Position numbers and translations under genes: made by a program. From Coriaria nepalensis (lineage: Eukaryota > Streptophyta > Magnoliopsida > Cucurbitales > Coriariaceae), in assembly GCA_027186245.1 (NCBI GenBank), contig CP114499.1:8623001-8687000 (forward strand): a stretch of DNA of 64,000 bases. Reading direction: 5' to 3'. Each line of letters begins with the position of its first letter. The first letter of the stretch is position 1. Below the pieces are notes generated by a model, which saw only the letters and a program-made list of their open reading frames with translations, did no database searches and was not told the origin of the DNA. This document shows, piece by piece, positions 1-12,549 of the stretch.

Positions 1-2621
1 TTTTATCAGGGTGCCATTGTAAGGCAAGCTTCTTGTAAGCACGCTTGATCTCGGATATAGCTGCAGTCTTTGAAACTCCCAAAATCTTGTACCAATCCTT
101 GCGTTTGCTCATCTTTAAGGCTTTCTCAGCCCTCATCAACACTTCTCGGATATTCATATCCTGAACGATAAAATTAATACTAGATTATGCACAACCATCT
201 AAGGCTTCCTTTTTTGGCCGAAAATAAAATAAAATAAAAAATCTAAGGCCTCCTTGGGATTTGTCCCCTTGAATCAGTGTCTCAGGCAATCTTTGCCACA
301 AAAAATAAAAAAATTGGCATGATGTTTAAGTGCCAATAGGCATTAGGTGACGGAATTAATCTAGTAATACCATTCAAACAGCATCAAGATAGTTAAGAGA
401 TACAGATATCAAGCTTGAATCTTAAGAGCACAGTGCTCATAGTGACTAACCTGTGGTGATTTTTGAGCAGCTGATTTTGAATCTTCCAGAGCTCCATCCC
501 AGTCCTCCGTTATCAGCTTTGCTTCTGCCCTCTGAGAAACGATACCCAATAACAGAAATTTCAGGAAGAGCCACATAAGCCGTACATAACAGCAGCTCTA
601 AATATACAAACATGAAGATGAAGTTCTGTCCACAATTAGAGGGGAAGTGGGGAAAGGAGAAGGGAAAGACGATAAATAAAACCTGAACCAAAGCTTCAAG
701 AAGCTCTGCGTCAATGTCTAATGCTTCACTGCAAGTGGTAATAGCTTCCTTTCCCCGTCCAAGCTTGACTAATACCTTACACAAGCCAAGATGTAGATGT
801 ACATTATGTGCAAGATGGTTGGGATCCAATGCCAGGGCTGCTTTATAGTCCTCCACTGCAACCCGTAGCTTTCCTTTGTTAGCATTGTCCTCTGCCTGTG
901 AAAGAACCCGTAATCAGAAATGCAGCACATGATTACACCCATAGTAACAACCTTAAGAAAAGGGGGAGGAGGGGGAACTAGAAGATATATTTTAAGAGAA
1001 GCTAGAGAGAGTTTACAAATTTAGTCTTCTTCAGTAAATTCTTCAACCCAAAATAGGCTTTCTTCAGTTCTCCATGCTCTGGATCTAGGCGAAGACCCTT
1101 CTGGTAATGCCTGGAGAAACATACAATCCATGAATATAAATACTTCCAAGTATGTTCAAAATGTTATCTGCAGGATGTGCATCAAACAGACCTTGAGGCA
1201 ACATCATGATCTGCTAAATAGTAGTATGCACGACCGCGGAGTAACAACGCAACTAGATTATTTTCATCTTCTTTCAGGATATATCCAGTCTCAGCAATAG
1301 CGCCAGAATAGTCTTTAGTTGCCAACAATAACTTTACTTTGAGGAGTTTGGCCTACATTAATGGAGGATGTCCGTTGGCTAAAACAACGGATATAGAAAC
1401 AATTGAACGAAATAGAGAAGATTTAATTACCCTGGAGCATGCTGGAGAAAAGACAAGAACAACTCTGTCCACATATTCCAATGATTTTGGGAAGTCTCCA
1501 GAATCAAAAAGATTCAGAGCTGTATTAAAAGCACTCCGAGCTTGAAGCAATTGAGAAAGCTCTTTTTCTCCGGCTGAATCACGAGGTTTCAACTCCAGAT
1601 ATTTTTTGTAAGCCTGCTCAGCTTCTTCATATCTACATCAGTGAAAAAGCGCCTGAATCATATAATTTTCTAATCAGAAATTGAAAAGAGAGGGAGAGAG
1701 AGTGACGTTTGGCACATGATCTTAAATCTTAAATACTCTGAATGAAGAGTGTATCTACATCATAAAGTTTCTTTCCAAGCATATCCTCAATTAAGCAAAT
1801 AGAGCAACTCTTAACTTTTCTGGATGATTGAAAATAAGTCAACAAAATAATAATAAAATGAAAAAGCAGAGGCAGCAAAAGCACCTGCATATCTGACGGA
1901 GAATCGATGCACGACGAAAATAGGCTTCTGAAAGTCTTGGATCTGCCTCGATAGCACTGTTAAGATCATCAAGGGCATCGCTATAACGTTTCACCTTTAT
2001 GCTTTGTGAAACTCTCTCATACAACTCAGCAAAACTCCCTGGTTTAGTATCTGCACATGCAATACACATCAAAGTGAATTACTCTCTTGTTCCACAATAC
2101 GATATGGCTGTCTTAAGAAGACTTCCAATCAAATTACTGCCCGTGTTTGACTTTTGAGCTAAAAACAAATGAATTTCGATAAACCGGAGACACTCAGAAT
2201 ATAGAATTCATAGGAGAAACACTAACTAAACACACAAAACAGCCAGATCACGGTGCAATTGAACAACGATCGGCAATGGTATAATTAAACCAATTTAGGA
2301 GGAATATGCTTAAATTACAGAAAAAGCACTAAATCAAAGTAGCAACAGCCGCGAACTATCCAAGCTACAATGAACGGACAATGTATATAAGAATAATGCT
2401 TAGATCAAAAGAATCTAATCCAAAGCCGAACCAGCGCTATAGAATCAGGAACATGACAGCGAATTCAGGACAGAAGAAAAGCGCAGAAAAGCAGATCGAA
2501 GAGCAAGCCTAAACAAACCTGAAGCTGAAACCAGAGGTTGAAGAAGGAGGATTTGGCAAACCAACACAAAGTGGAGTAGCAATACTGTGTACAACAATCC
2601 TCTCCACGCCATCGATTCCAT
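1..2621 (-). CDS. P58IPK: DnaJ/TPR ER co-chaperone, P58IPK (DNAJC3) homolog, 3' end outside window
   Basis: Eight exons are visible on the minus strand: 2519-2621, 1885-2050, 1431-1632, 1192-1352, 1017-1110, 683-895, 451-531 and 1-160. The product starts [17 protein letters not shown], a hydrophobic N-terminus consistent with an ER signal peptide. About 300 residues of tetratricopeptide repeats follow, for example [20 protein letters not shown] and [13 protein letters not shown] domain then begins [20 protein letters not shown] and reaches the catalytic HPD motif (LALQWHPDK) at the very edge of the window. In the family, the TPRs hold unfolded clients and the J domain stimulates BiP ATPase in the ER lumen. 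The start at 2621 was chosen for its GCCATGG context; a second ATG lies three codons on. The rest of the J domain and the C-terminal tail lie beyond base 1. Family assignment is firm. Confidence 0.93.
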
Positions 2622-3239
2622 GGCGGATGATAAGCTCGGAAGGTTCAGCATCAATCTCTTCTTAAATACAACCGTATAGAATACATATATAGATATACAA
2701 ATACATAAATTTATATATGATGCTTTGAAATAACAGAGCACAGAGCAGAGAAGATTGAAGAGCAAAAAATTCTGGGTTTGGACGAAGTATAGGAAGAGCG
2801 ACGAACAGAAGAAGTATCAAGTACTTAAGAAGGATTCGTTGGTCATTCCACGTAGCTAAACCAATAGTTATTCACCATGTCATCACCAAATTCCAATTGG
2901 ACCTCTCTTCAAGCTGGCCCAATCTCCTTGCGTTGGGCTTTACTTGTTTTTTGCTAAATTGGACTTAGTTACTGTTCATATCTTAATTCGGGCTTCTCAA
3001 ACGGGTCATCTTTGGTCCACGTGCAGTCATATTCATTTACATGCGTGCACATATATATATATATATAAACTTAAAATTTTATTCTTTTTACTTGATTACT
3101 GAATCGTTTGGAAAGTAATCAAATAAAAATCGAATTTTCCAGACGTAATCATCATTCAATTACAGGACATCTTACACGTGAATTAACCCGAGCTAGTAGC
3201 CAGCTAGCTAGCTCGCTGATAACAAGTGATAAGAAAACA
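2622..3239. promoter_or_regulatory. P58IPK upstream region with an ERSE-like element; IDD 3' flank
   Basis: This gap holds the 5' flank of the co-chaperone gene and the 3' flank of the zinc-finger gene. At 2838-2855 the plus strand reads GTTGG, five bases, then CCACGTAG. A CCAAT box follows at 2861-2865. This resembles the unfolded-protein-response elements ERSE-II/P-UPRE (ATTGG followed closely by CCACG), but the spacing is longer than canonical. A (TA)n tract lies at about 3051-3066. UPR control is an inference from the motif and the gene's family. Confidence 0.35.
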
Positions 3240-4841
3240 TTACGTGTGGTTGCGACTGTATCGGCTAAAATCCATGGCAGACTTCATGGAAGCAAACTCG
3301 GCTAACTGATCATGATAAGGAGCTTCTCCCCTTCCCATTCCAAGAAAATCTCTAGTCAGCTCAAACTTCAACCCGGCCTGAGCATGGTTTCCTGCTCTAC
3401 TTTGAACCATAAGCTGGGGATCAAAATTAGCAGCGCCGCTTGTAGAACTGTAGTTGGATGAAGTAGTGCTACTAGTGCTTATATGATTCGAGCCGCCTGC
3501 CAGCTGAAGACGTCTATGATCACCCATCAACGTTAGATGATCGAAGATCGTCCGCCGGTTGGACGGAGAAGAAGATGAAGAAGGTGAGCTCATAATGACT
3601 CCATTAAAGTTGCTCATATCGAGCATGCCGGATGCTGCTTTGCTTCTTGTCGAACCCATTTGAGCAGCTTTCTGCAGAAGGGCTGTTGCTGATGACGCCA
3701 TGCTTGGAACTGGCTTTGAGTATTCCATTGAAAAGGCTGCGTTTGCTGACGCCATGTTAAATGGGTCAAACTGGTCATCAGCGTTTGACCGGAAAGCTGG
3801 ATCATTACTAGGATTAGCCATAAGCATTGCTGCTTCATCCATGGGACTGAAGTTTGCTTGATTATTCCACAAGTTATTATGTTGCAGTGACAATCTAGGC
3901 TTTTGTGAATCTATTATGTTCAACGGATCCTTGAAATCAGAAAGAATTAGACCCGGGTCGGACTGAGAAATGTTGTTCAGAGATTGATGATGAGGAGCAT
4001 TTACTGACGATGTGTCGTTTCTGAAATGCAGATTTGTAGCTAATAAGGCATCGCAGAATGCCCTATGGGTTATGAAGCTATCCTTCCTGTTTGATCAATT
4101 CACATGATCAGTATATAGAACCCATCAAATCATAAAACAACACGTTATATTTGTTCATTAATGCATTAACCAAATTGTTATGAAATCATAATATATAGAT
4201 ATATATTATGTGTGTACCTGGAAAAGAGGGTACCACAATCACATTTGTACTCTCTAGTTCCACAAGTTTTAGAGTGAGCTTTCCAGTCGGATTGAACTGC
4301 ATATTTCTTAGAACATTTCTCACACTTCCACTTCTTCTCACCGTGTTTCCTACTGAAATGTTTCTTCACTCCGGTGAGGTCGCCTAGCGCTCGAGACGGG
4401 TCGTGGTGAACGCATGTTTTTTCGGGACAAATGTACACCTTCTTCTTAACAACCTCCTTGTTTGCTCTTTTCTTCAACTTCCATGGTAGATTATGACCTC
4501 TCTGATGAAGCTGTAAATTCTGGTCTCTTTGAAACCCTTTGTTGCAAATCTCGCACACGAATCGGTTCGTCGCCATAAGCGTCTTCGGCGATAAAGCAAT
4601 TACCTCGGCATCTGGATCTGGTAAAATATAAAATCAATTATTTGATTAATACATATCAAACAGACAGATAGATATAGAAATAATTAGTACTAGCATGCAG
4701 CTTGCCTGGTGTTCCGGGTTGATTTCTCTTCTTCTTAGCTGCAGGATTATGATTGGGAATGATAGGGTTAGGGTTTGGATTTTGTTCTTGAGCAAAACCT
4801 TCAAGCAAAGAGCTAGGCATGTAAAAACCATTAGCGGACAT
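3240..4841 (-). CDS. INDETERMINATE-domain (IDD) C2H2 zinc-finger transcription factor, JACKDAW-like
   Basis: Three exons (4706-4841, 4218-4617, 3240-4086) give about 460 residues. The product carries the basic nuclear signal KKKRNQPGTPDPDAEVIALS and the ID domain with its four fingers: FVCEICNKGFQRDQNLQLH, YICPEKTCVHHDPSRALGDL, WKCEKCSKKYAVQSDWKAH and YKCDCGTLFSRKDSF. The family's C-terminal motifs TALLQKAAQMGSTRS and LTRDFLG are present. IDD proteins bind DNA in the nucleus, and several partner with GRAS proteins such as SHR, SCR and DELLAs in root patterning. Start 4841 (MSANGFYMPSSLL) is the first ATG in frame; the open frame upstream has only a non-ATG codon. The intron at 4618-4705 has a GC donor (CCAG|GCAAGC). 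Its position next to P58IPK matches JACKDAW in Arabidopsis from memory, but the variable region is too diverged to name the paralog. Confidence 0.93.
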
Positions 4842-4999
4842 TGCAGGCTGGATTGGTTTGTAATTATTGCTCACAAGCAAAGTAGGGAGCAAACAAGAAG
4901 CCAAAGAGAGATATAGCTAAGCTAAGAGGGAGCAGAAACAGCTAAGTGATGTTTTAAATCTTTGTGCCAAAAAGACAAGAGAGAAACCAAATCAATCCC

Positions 5000-5269
5000 A
5001 GTTTGGATCTAAACAAAATATTTTGGGAAAAGAAAGTAAAACAATTTCGAGGTTGTTCCGGACTAGTCTTAATTTGTAGCAGAGAGAGAGAGAGATCAGG
5101 GTTTGGAATTTGTTTTCTTTTGGTCTTACAAGAAAAGACCAAATGAAGCAGCTGCTTGATGACTAAAGATAATATTATCAATATATTACTTCTTTCTCAT
5201 TAATCTCTCTTATCTCTTACTCGTATCCTCAAACTTCGTCAGCCATAGATTTTGAAATGGACCACACCA

Positions 5270-5300
<31 letters not shown>

Positions 5301-5798
5301 CCTCTCTCCATCAACATTACAGTACTAACTTATGAAGTAGAAAGGTTGTGGAATTAGAGTAAAATGGGTAAAAAGAAAAACTAAAAAGCAAGACATGGGA
5401 ATAGGCAATTGGCTTTTGTTTTTCGAACAGTCGAGCCTTGACTAGACATTTTTTTTTTTTTTTGGGTTTAGTCAAAGAGAAGAGTCTGTACTCTGTCTCT
5501 TAAAAGAGATATGCCTTTATCAATAGAATGATTAAGCTATAATTGCAAAATAGACCCAATATGGGTAATTACTGTCCATCTGCGTCCAAAAGGATCGAAA
5601 AGCTGAAAGAAAAAGATAATCAGAAGTAATAATAATAATAATAGGTCATGAGTTACGTTTCTCTATGCAAGATCTGATCATGATTCATGATATAGTACCG
5701 TCCGTGACATTATGTCCTAACTATGCACAATCCATGCAGCTGCTAGCCAGCCATGGTTTCTCAGGCATCTCTGACTCTCTCTGTACTAAAATAATTGG

Positions 5799-5852
<54 letters not shown>

Positions 5853-6340
5853 TTAAACATGTAGGAGGGAAGCATAGAGAACGAATAAAGACATTAAATA
5901 AACAATAATAATACCTACTACTTTTGGCTCCATGTATTTGGGCTGTTCTTCCGAACAGTATATACTCTCTCTCTCTCTCACTCAGACAGACATGAACACG
6001 TAGATATGATTAATAATAGTAACACGAAAACCTACAAGAACGCAAATTCCTAGATGGGGAAGAGAATAAGATTGTAAAATACTGTGTTCATGTATGTCCT
6101 TCCAGATAATGACACGCCTTAACATTCCTCTCTTGATGTATATGAGATAGATTCCTCATCAACCTTTAACAAGGAAAAAAAACACATATATATATGTGTG
6201 TACGTACAGTACAGTATTTATGTAGTTGATTATAGACGGAGTAAGGTAATTTAATTTAGGGGATTAGGATTAAAAAAAATGTTGTAAAGGACAAATTGAA
6301 GTCATAGAAGTTTTCATGCTATATATATATATATATAAGA
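5000..6340. other. Intergenic, IDD promoter side, low-complexity tracts
   Basis: No gene is seen. The stretch has CT/GA microsatellites (about 5082-5096 and 5271-5305), an A run of 28 at 5803-5830 running straight into (TA)n to 5853, and (TA)n at about 6321-6338. The IDD 5' UTR and promoter should lie at its low-coordinate end. Confidence 0.5.
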
Positions 6341-6343
6341 GTC

Positions 6344-6407
6344 ATCGGAGAAAGCAACGATGGATAGGAGAGTCTATCGGAGAAAGCAATGATGGATGGC
6401 AAGCGAC
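6344..6407. repeat. Two-copy tandem repeat, 32-bp period
   Basis: The unit starting ATCGGAGAAAGCAA at 6344 recurs at 6376 (ATCGGAGAAAGCAATGATGG) with a few substitutions. It lies near one side of the decayed MULE and could mark an edge of it or a separate insertion. Confidence 0.5.
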
Positions 6408-7229
6408 AAAAGCTTTAGTTGGAATCAACAAAATCAATAAGCGAAACGAATTTACCTCCACCACTCATGAAAATTAGGGTTTTTTTTGTCGAAATTATGT
6501 GTGATTGAGTGATTAATATAGGTTTAAAGTGAAATGTGGGTGAAATTGAATGGAAAATGAAGTGTGCATGAAGTTCCCAAGAGCTTGAGCTTTGTATCTT
6601 AGTGCTTTCGAAGTCTCTGTATTCAATGGTCGATGCTCGATTGGTATGTTCATGACCCATCGCGCATCGATCATTAAATATAGAGATTGAAACTCTCTTA
6701 TTGTTTCAAATATCTCTGATTATTTTAGTTTTTTGTTTGTTTTATTTATATGTTGATATATATATTAATTTTAGGATTATGCTTTATTTATTTATGGATT
6801 GTGTTTTGTTTTCTATTTTTGAATTGTCCATATTAATCTCCATTTTTAGATCGTGGTTTATTCAATTTAGGATATTGAAGCTTTAGTCCGTTATGAGCTT
6901 ACACACATCCTTGAAGAATATGATGTATACAAAGCCCATATAATGTTTTAGCAAAGTAGAAAGTGGTTGTTACTGATATCAAGTTAAGACTCACCCCTAA
7001 ATAGTTGAAAATGTTTAAGAGGACCTGCTTGAGACACTTTTTTGATGTGAATGTCCCTCTTAATAACTCTGGCCACATCGTTAACAATTTCATTGTTCGA
7101 CAAGTAGAGTGCTTGAAGAATACTGAGTTTTTGTTTGTTGTCCAAGGAAGCCTATACGATTTATTTGCTACCTTGAGAGTCAGTGAGGTGTTGGTATTAT
7201 TTTTTATGCATTTCCAGTTGTTGAACTAA

Positions 7230-8990
7230 GTTGTCATCATCTTTTTTATTCTATCGAGCAATAGTATAATCAGATATTCACGCGTATCTTTCAACGAAAC
7301 GTTAAGAAATTTTGAGATACTATTAGTCATTATGTCGTGTCGATCACAATTAAAATAAGATTTCGACCAATGTTGAAATCCAGTAGACTCTAGATTGGTT
7401 GCCATGTCGTATGTCTTAATCTAATCTTGTTGAAATATGTATTGAAATCTCGAACCTTGTATATTTTGGCTATCTTGTGGAATAGATCGAGAATCCAACC
7501 ACAGTTGAATCTGACCTTGATGTTTTGCCCGATGTGTTACATACATGCACCATATTTTACGTTTGGGTAAACACTTTGTATAAAATTATTAATAATTCTT
7601 GCCCGATCTGATACAAAAACCAAATATGCGAAATCGAGAATCACACCCGTTAGTTGAGTCAAAAACCATATCTATGATGCAATATTCTCCGAATCAACTA
7701 TAACTCAAACAATTAGATAAAGATGGTTGTTATTGTCCTAAGTAGTTGCAAACAAGAGTGTGCCTTTGTATTTGTCCTTAAAAAATGTTACACTAATCCC
7801 AATAACATTTCTAAAAAATCTAAACCCTTTAATTGTTGTTCCAAATGCCATGAAATAATAAACAAATCTACGGTTCATATCCATCTCAAGTGAAATTATA
7901 TAATATGAACTAACCTTTTTCATCATGCCTGAATAAAGTGGTAAATTTTGGTAACCTTCCTCGAGTGTACCTCGAAGAAGATCATTTACGATATATCTTG
8001 ATTTCTATATCTTTCAATAACTAATTTTTACCTCAGACTCATTACGTAGATTTCAATGAGCATTCGAGCTTTAGGAGTCTCGTTACATTATCGGTACCTA
8101 TCCCTCACATGAAATCCAATCATAGATGTTGATGTCTACCGATGATTGCATAACCTATATTCCATATTACAGGTGTGCCGATCTTCATAAGTTCGAATTT
8201 AAAAAAATGAAGAATTATTCCTTCTCGTTGCACGAATCCGATACTTGCAATTTTGATCTATACAGACGATAACAAATATAGTCTTGTTTGGCTTCTTAAC
8301 CCTGAACTCAAAATTCTATCTATCGCATATATATGTAGTCTTTCCTTTAGTTCCATTTTTAAGGTAAAATATTATTTAATATAAATCTCCCCTTCGCTCA
8401 TTTGGGAAGAAAGAACCGGAACCAAGATTTTTTCAACTCATGCGAAGGGTTGAGAAGTAGGGGGGCAGCAAAAGTATTCTGAGGGGATACTAATTCGGGA
8501 ATATCCTCTTCATTTATATTTCTAGGTTATGATGTTCACTGTATACATGGTGATAATTGTGGGTTTTTTTAGTCAATTGGTATGTTATCTAAGTTATCTT
8601 GACCGGATAAAGTATTGGTTATATTCTCGATAAAGTTTACTCCTATAAATAATTAATCTCTGTAACCTATATTATCAACATTAGCTTCATTGTTCGCTTC
8701 ATCATCATCACCATTCTCAACATAATTTGCATGCACATTCTCTTCATGGTCATCACCAACATTCTCTTCATCATCAAAACCGACTTCACCATCACCATCC
8801 TCATCAAAATATTCATCACTACCACGATCATAATCATAATAGTCCATATAATTTTGAAGATTATTACTAGCAGGAACGAGTAAGTCACTCCTACAATCTT
8901 CATCATTATTAGTAATATGATCATGCATGTCTCTCCTAAAATGGTCATCATCATTATTAACAATATAATCGGGCATTACTATCATAGAAA
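7230..8990 (-). mobile_element. Degenerate Mutator-like (MULE) transposase remnant
   Basis: Translating the minus strand in all frames gives successive pieces of a plant MULE/MuDR transposase, broken by stops and frameshifts. At 8653-8985 there is an acidic N-terminal stretch rich in D, E and N. At about 8225-8310 the frame reads VKKPNKTIFVIVCIDQNCKY, the MuDR DNA-binding region. At 7738-7926 it reads FVYYFMAFGTTIKGF and FFKDKYKGTLLFAT, matching the catalytic-core block usually written VDGTFLKGKYKGTL. At about 7240-7500 it reads HIGQNIKVRF, FQHWSKSYF and FLNVSLKDTREYLIILLLDR. No intact frame remains, so it cannot be autonomous. I could not define terminal inverted repeats or target duplications. 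The element may extend to about 6340 and 9750. Confidence 0.8.
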
Positions 8991-9533
8991 GATCATCATC
9001 TTATTGGTATATAGGATCGGATATGTCTATCGTAAACAGATAATCAAGATTAGGAATGGTAGGTAATTGACGACTCTCTTTCTCACATATATCTCCCTTA
9101 GTCTTTGAAATCAACTTCATGTACATGGAAGATTTGTCATCTTATGTTTGCAAGTAGCATAAAAATCCCTTCACGTTTTCGTTATTTTTTATGTATAGCG
9201 GAAAAGACACAATTTTACTAAATAGCTTATACAATAGCTGCAAATTGAATTCATTATGGTCAATCTCGATATAATTATACACAACTTCTACCTACTAACT
9301 ATATGCGATATTAGATACGATCGAGGCTCTAATTGTTCCATCTAATCATATTTTCATACCAACACAAAGACTTCACTTTCTCATATCGGTTCAAATTCTC
9401 CTTTCATTCATTATCGGAACATATGACTACAAAATAGTGTTTATTTATATACAATAAATAGGAAAAAAAAAGTCAAATTAGTAAATTTGATTGTAAAGAG
9501 AAAAAAATACATAATTTGATAATAGGTTACCCA

Positions 9534-9582
9534 ATGGACTCGATGCTCGTCATCTTCTATCAAGCATTGAGCATCAGTCCAT
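9534..9582. repeat. Short imperfect inverted repeat
   Basis: ATGGACTCGATGCTC at 9534-9548 pairs with GAGCATCAGTCCAT ending at 9582, with one extra base in the left arm and a loop of about 20 nt. It lies beyond the N-terminal side of the MULE remnant. Its role is unknown. Confidence 0.45.
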
Positions 9583-9599
9583 CGAGTTTTGTAACTCAA

Positions 9600-10880
9600 A
9601 TCCAAAATTTTAGAATTATAACATACCTCAAATCTCTCTATATTTTTGGTCAAACAAAAAGAAGAAATAAAGCCACGATTTTTAACATGATTCACCATTA
9701 ATGTGTAATAGATGAATGAAGGGTTCATACTTATATACCATTTTTAAAATGAAGGCCAAGGCTTGAAAATGGAAGCCAAACTTGCAAAATGGCCGCCCAA
9801 GAACGGAAAACGAGTCACAAATTAGTGAAATAGGATTAGAAAAACTGATTTTTGAGATTTTCAAACGTGAAAGAAGAGAAGAAGAAGTATAAGATAGGAA
9901 AATAATAATATCATATACGTGAAGAAAAAAAGGAGAAAAATATAATATAGTAATTTCTTTTTTTTTTTTTTTAATTATGAAGCAAAAGTATTACAATCAT
10001 TTCATGTTTTATTAATTTTTTTTAATCAAAAATATAATAGCAAATTATTTCTTCAAAAAAAAAATAATGCTAATTTTTTTTTTCCTTTTTAGAGACCCAT
10101 TCATAAGGAACCTACGTATAATTGTATGTATATAACAAGTGGGTTAATCCAGCTGCTAAGCACCTTGGAAGTTGGTCATAATTCAAAACCTAGGGTTCTA
10201 CGAACGTAACGTCCTTTAGCCCATAATTAGTAATAGATTAATGGATGGGGTATTATAACAAGGCCAATGAAAACGGAATGTTTTCACTCTTATCTTTCTT
10301 TAAGCAAACTTTGATCTTTCTTTTGTTCTGTTCTGTATCGACTATCGACTCTAGTTACTTTCAGGGGCATTTATTTGATCACATTCTTTCGGAGGGGGGG
10401 GAATGAAATTGGTAATTTTATTACATTTATTTAGTTTAACCAAACTTAGGAATGCAGTCTAAGATTGAAGAAAATAAAATTATGAAAATTATCACATCAA
10501 GTAATAAAATACATGAAATGGAATCAGAGGCAGGCAGTGAGCGATTGGCCTTATTATGTCCCCAATTTTCTGACATGTTCCATTTCATGAGTAGCTTCCT
10601 GCCGATAGAGATAAGCATACTGTAATAAGAACTATCCCAATATATACATATATATCATAAAGAAACCTTCAAAATTTCAACCATCGTTCTAAACTAGGGC
10701 CAGACGACAAATTGTCCGCTTTCAACTGATCCCTCTCATTCTCCAAGCAGCATAACTATTACTACAATTAATTAACTAACTATGACCAAAATTTAGTTAT
10801 GGATTTTATAAGTATTGTCTTCAGTTGAATGAGAAATCACATTATATAAACTTATATGCCTATGTAAAGTGATTGCTGCT
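9600..10880. other. Intergenic, AT-rich, no gene seen
   Basis: This stretch has long poly(T) and poly(A) tracts around 9957-10085 and short chance ORFs only. I see no coding homology, RNA gene or clear mobile element between the MULE remnant and the NAC pseudogene. Confidence 0.4.
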
Positions 10881-10885
10881 TCTGT

Positions 10886-11990
10886 TTTTCCTTTCATTTA
10901 GAAACAAAGAGGTCCTACCCAGCTCATTGGAAGCAGATCCAATCATCAGATGGTAATTATAATAGTTTCCAGCATCTTCCTCCTGGATTTAGATTCCACC
11001 CATCTGACGAAGAACTGCTTGTCTACTACTTGAGAAATAGGGTCGCTTCGACCCCTCTTCCCTCCGACATCATTTCCGACATCGATCTCTATAAATGCAA
11101 CCCATTGGACCTCCCTAGTACGTATAGTATATATATATATATAAGCATGCATCATGCATGATTACCTTTCATTTTCTTCTCTCTAGCAGTCTAGCTTGTG
11201 TCTTAAAGACACGTACTAATGTTATATATATTAATGTTTACTTAATCACCCATGTTCAAAATGTTTTTTTTTTCTTTAATTGTATAGAGCAAGCTTGTTA
11301 TGGGGAGGAAGAGCGGTATTATTTTTCACCGAGAGATAGGGGAAGTACCCAAATGGGACGAGGCCGAACAGAGCAGCCGAATCGGGATATTGGAAGGCGA
11401 CAGGAACTGATAAGCCCATTCTCACTTCATGTGGAACAAAAAATATTATAGGTGTAAAGAAAGCTTTGGTTTTTTACAAGGGCCATGCTCTTAAAGGAGT
11501 CGAGACAGATTGGATCATGAGTACAGATTGCTAGATAAGTATTGACAAGGAAGACTGATTTGATCAATCACAAAAGACATGAGAGTGAGTATATTACTTT
11601 GCAAGAACCTTTTTATCTTAACATGTAACGTCTGACTAAAAAATATACTAACAATTTTCTTCGGTTGATATACCCAGTTAGACAATTGGGTGCTATATCG
11701 TAATGTCGGGTTCAGCAAAAAGCTAGTAACATGGTACTGAAGAACACCTGGGAAGAAGAAGAAGAAGATCTAAATGTTAATTGTTATTACAACTCACCAG
11801 TTCTAGCTGAAAAACAGGAAGATCAGCCGAGGCGGCGAACATCCATAAATCCCAACTCGTAAACGAGCTTGAGTTCTCTATACAAGGATTTGCCAATGTT
11901 ATCATACATGTTTGCCTCTCCAGATCATTTACCTTCAGTTTCTTCATTTGCCTGTCTGTTGATGAACACAAAGCTGATACAGGGTGGAAT
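10886..11990 (+). pseudogene. NAC-domain transcription factor pseudogene
   Basis: Three NAC exons are recognisable. Exon A, ending at 11117, encodes [20 protein letters not shown] and [18 protein letters not shown] (subdomains A-B). Exon B, from 11288, encodes QACYGEEERYYFSPRD. Then a 2-base insertion at about 11339-11342 shifts the frame; the next frame continues [20 protein letters not shown] and later [11 protein letters not shown] and TDWIM. A small deletion at about 11515-11520 breaks it again before EYRLLD. Exon C, from 11678, encodes LDNWVLYRNV, the end of subdomain E. A C-terminal tail with stops follows. Splice sites are still intact and no in-frame ATG is evident before exon A. The gene is recognisable but cannot encode a full NAC domain unless the frameshifts are sequencing errors. 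Confidence 0.85.
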
Positions 11991-11999
11991 GGGGTCAGA

Positions 12000-12549
12000 C
12001 CAGTCAGCTGGAAATTAAGAGCATTAAAAATTCTAATACATAGTATTAGTTTATCTACGAGTATAAACTAAATAGTGCAGATGTAAATTATACATTTTAG
12101 ATGGGTATTTTGCGAGTATAAGTTAGCTGTAGACAGCTTAATGTTTTCTTCATATCCGTTGTATTATAGATCTTTGTGAATACTACATATAAAATCTTCA
12201 CATAAATCATCAGTAAAAATCTGTTTCACTCTATGTAAAAGCTCCAACACATACATCTTCACAAGCCTTGTGGTAAATACAAAATGAATAGAATGAGGGA
12301 AACATCCTTAAAAAGAAGTAAAACCCACAACCACCAAGATTGTTCATATTATCACATACATAAATGACTTTTGTACTGAATCGGTGCCTTGAAGACAACA
12401 TACATTCTAGAAGTTCGAGGGAAACTTTTAAACACGAGAGATATGATCAAATGATATGAGGCAATAATAAGACAAAGTTCTCAAACTGCAACCAGTAACC
12501 AAATAAGCAAATATACTACAAGAACCTGAGAAAACTCCTTTGTATGAGA
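12000..12549. other. Gap between NAC pseudogene and SYP71 stop, probable SYP71 3' UTR
   Basis: No coding signal. The AT-rich sequence adjoining 12550 is the likely 3' UTR of the syntaxin gene. Confidence 0.4.

Noticed and set aside
8667..8963. 98-residue Met/Ile-rich minus-strand ORF
   Set aside because: It is an alternative frame of the acidic MULE segment; the Met richness comes from GAT/ATG repeats.
9441..9728. 95-residue minus-strand ORF near the MULE
   Set aside because: It contains the short inverted repeat and a T-rich tail; no MULE or other family similarity that I can support.
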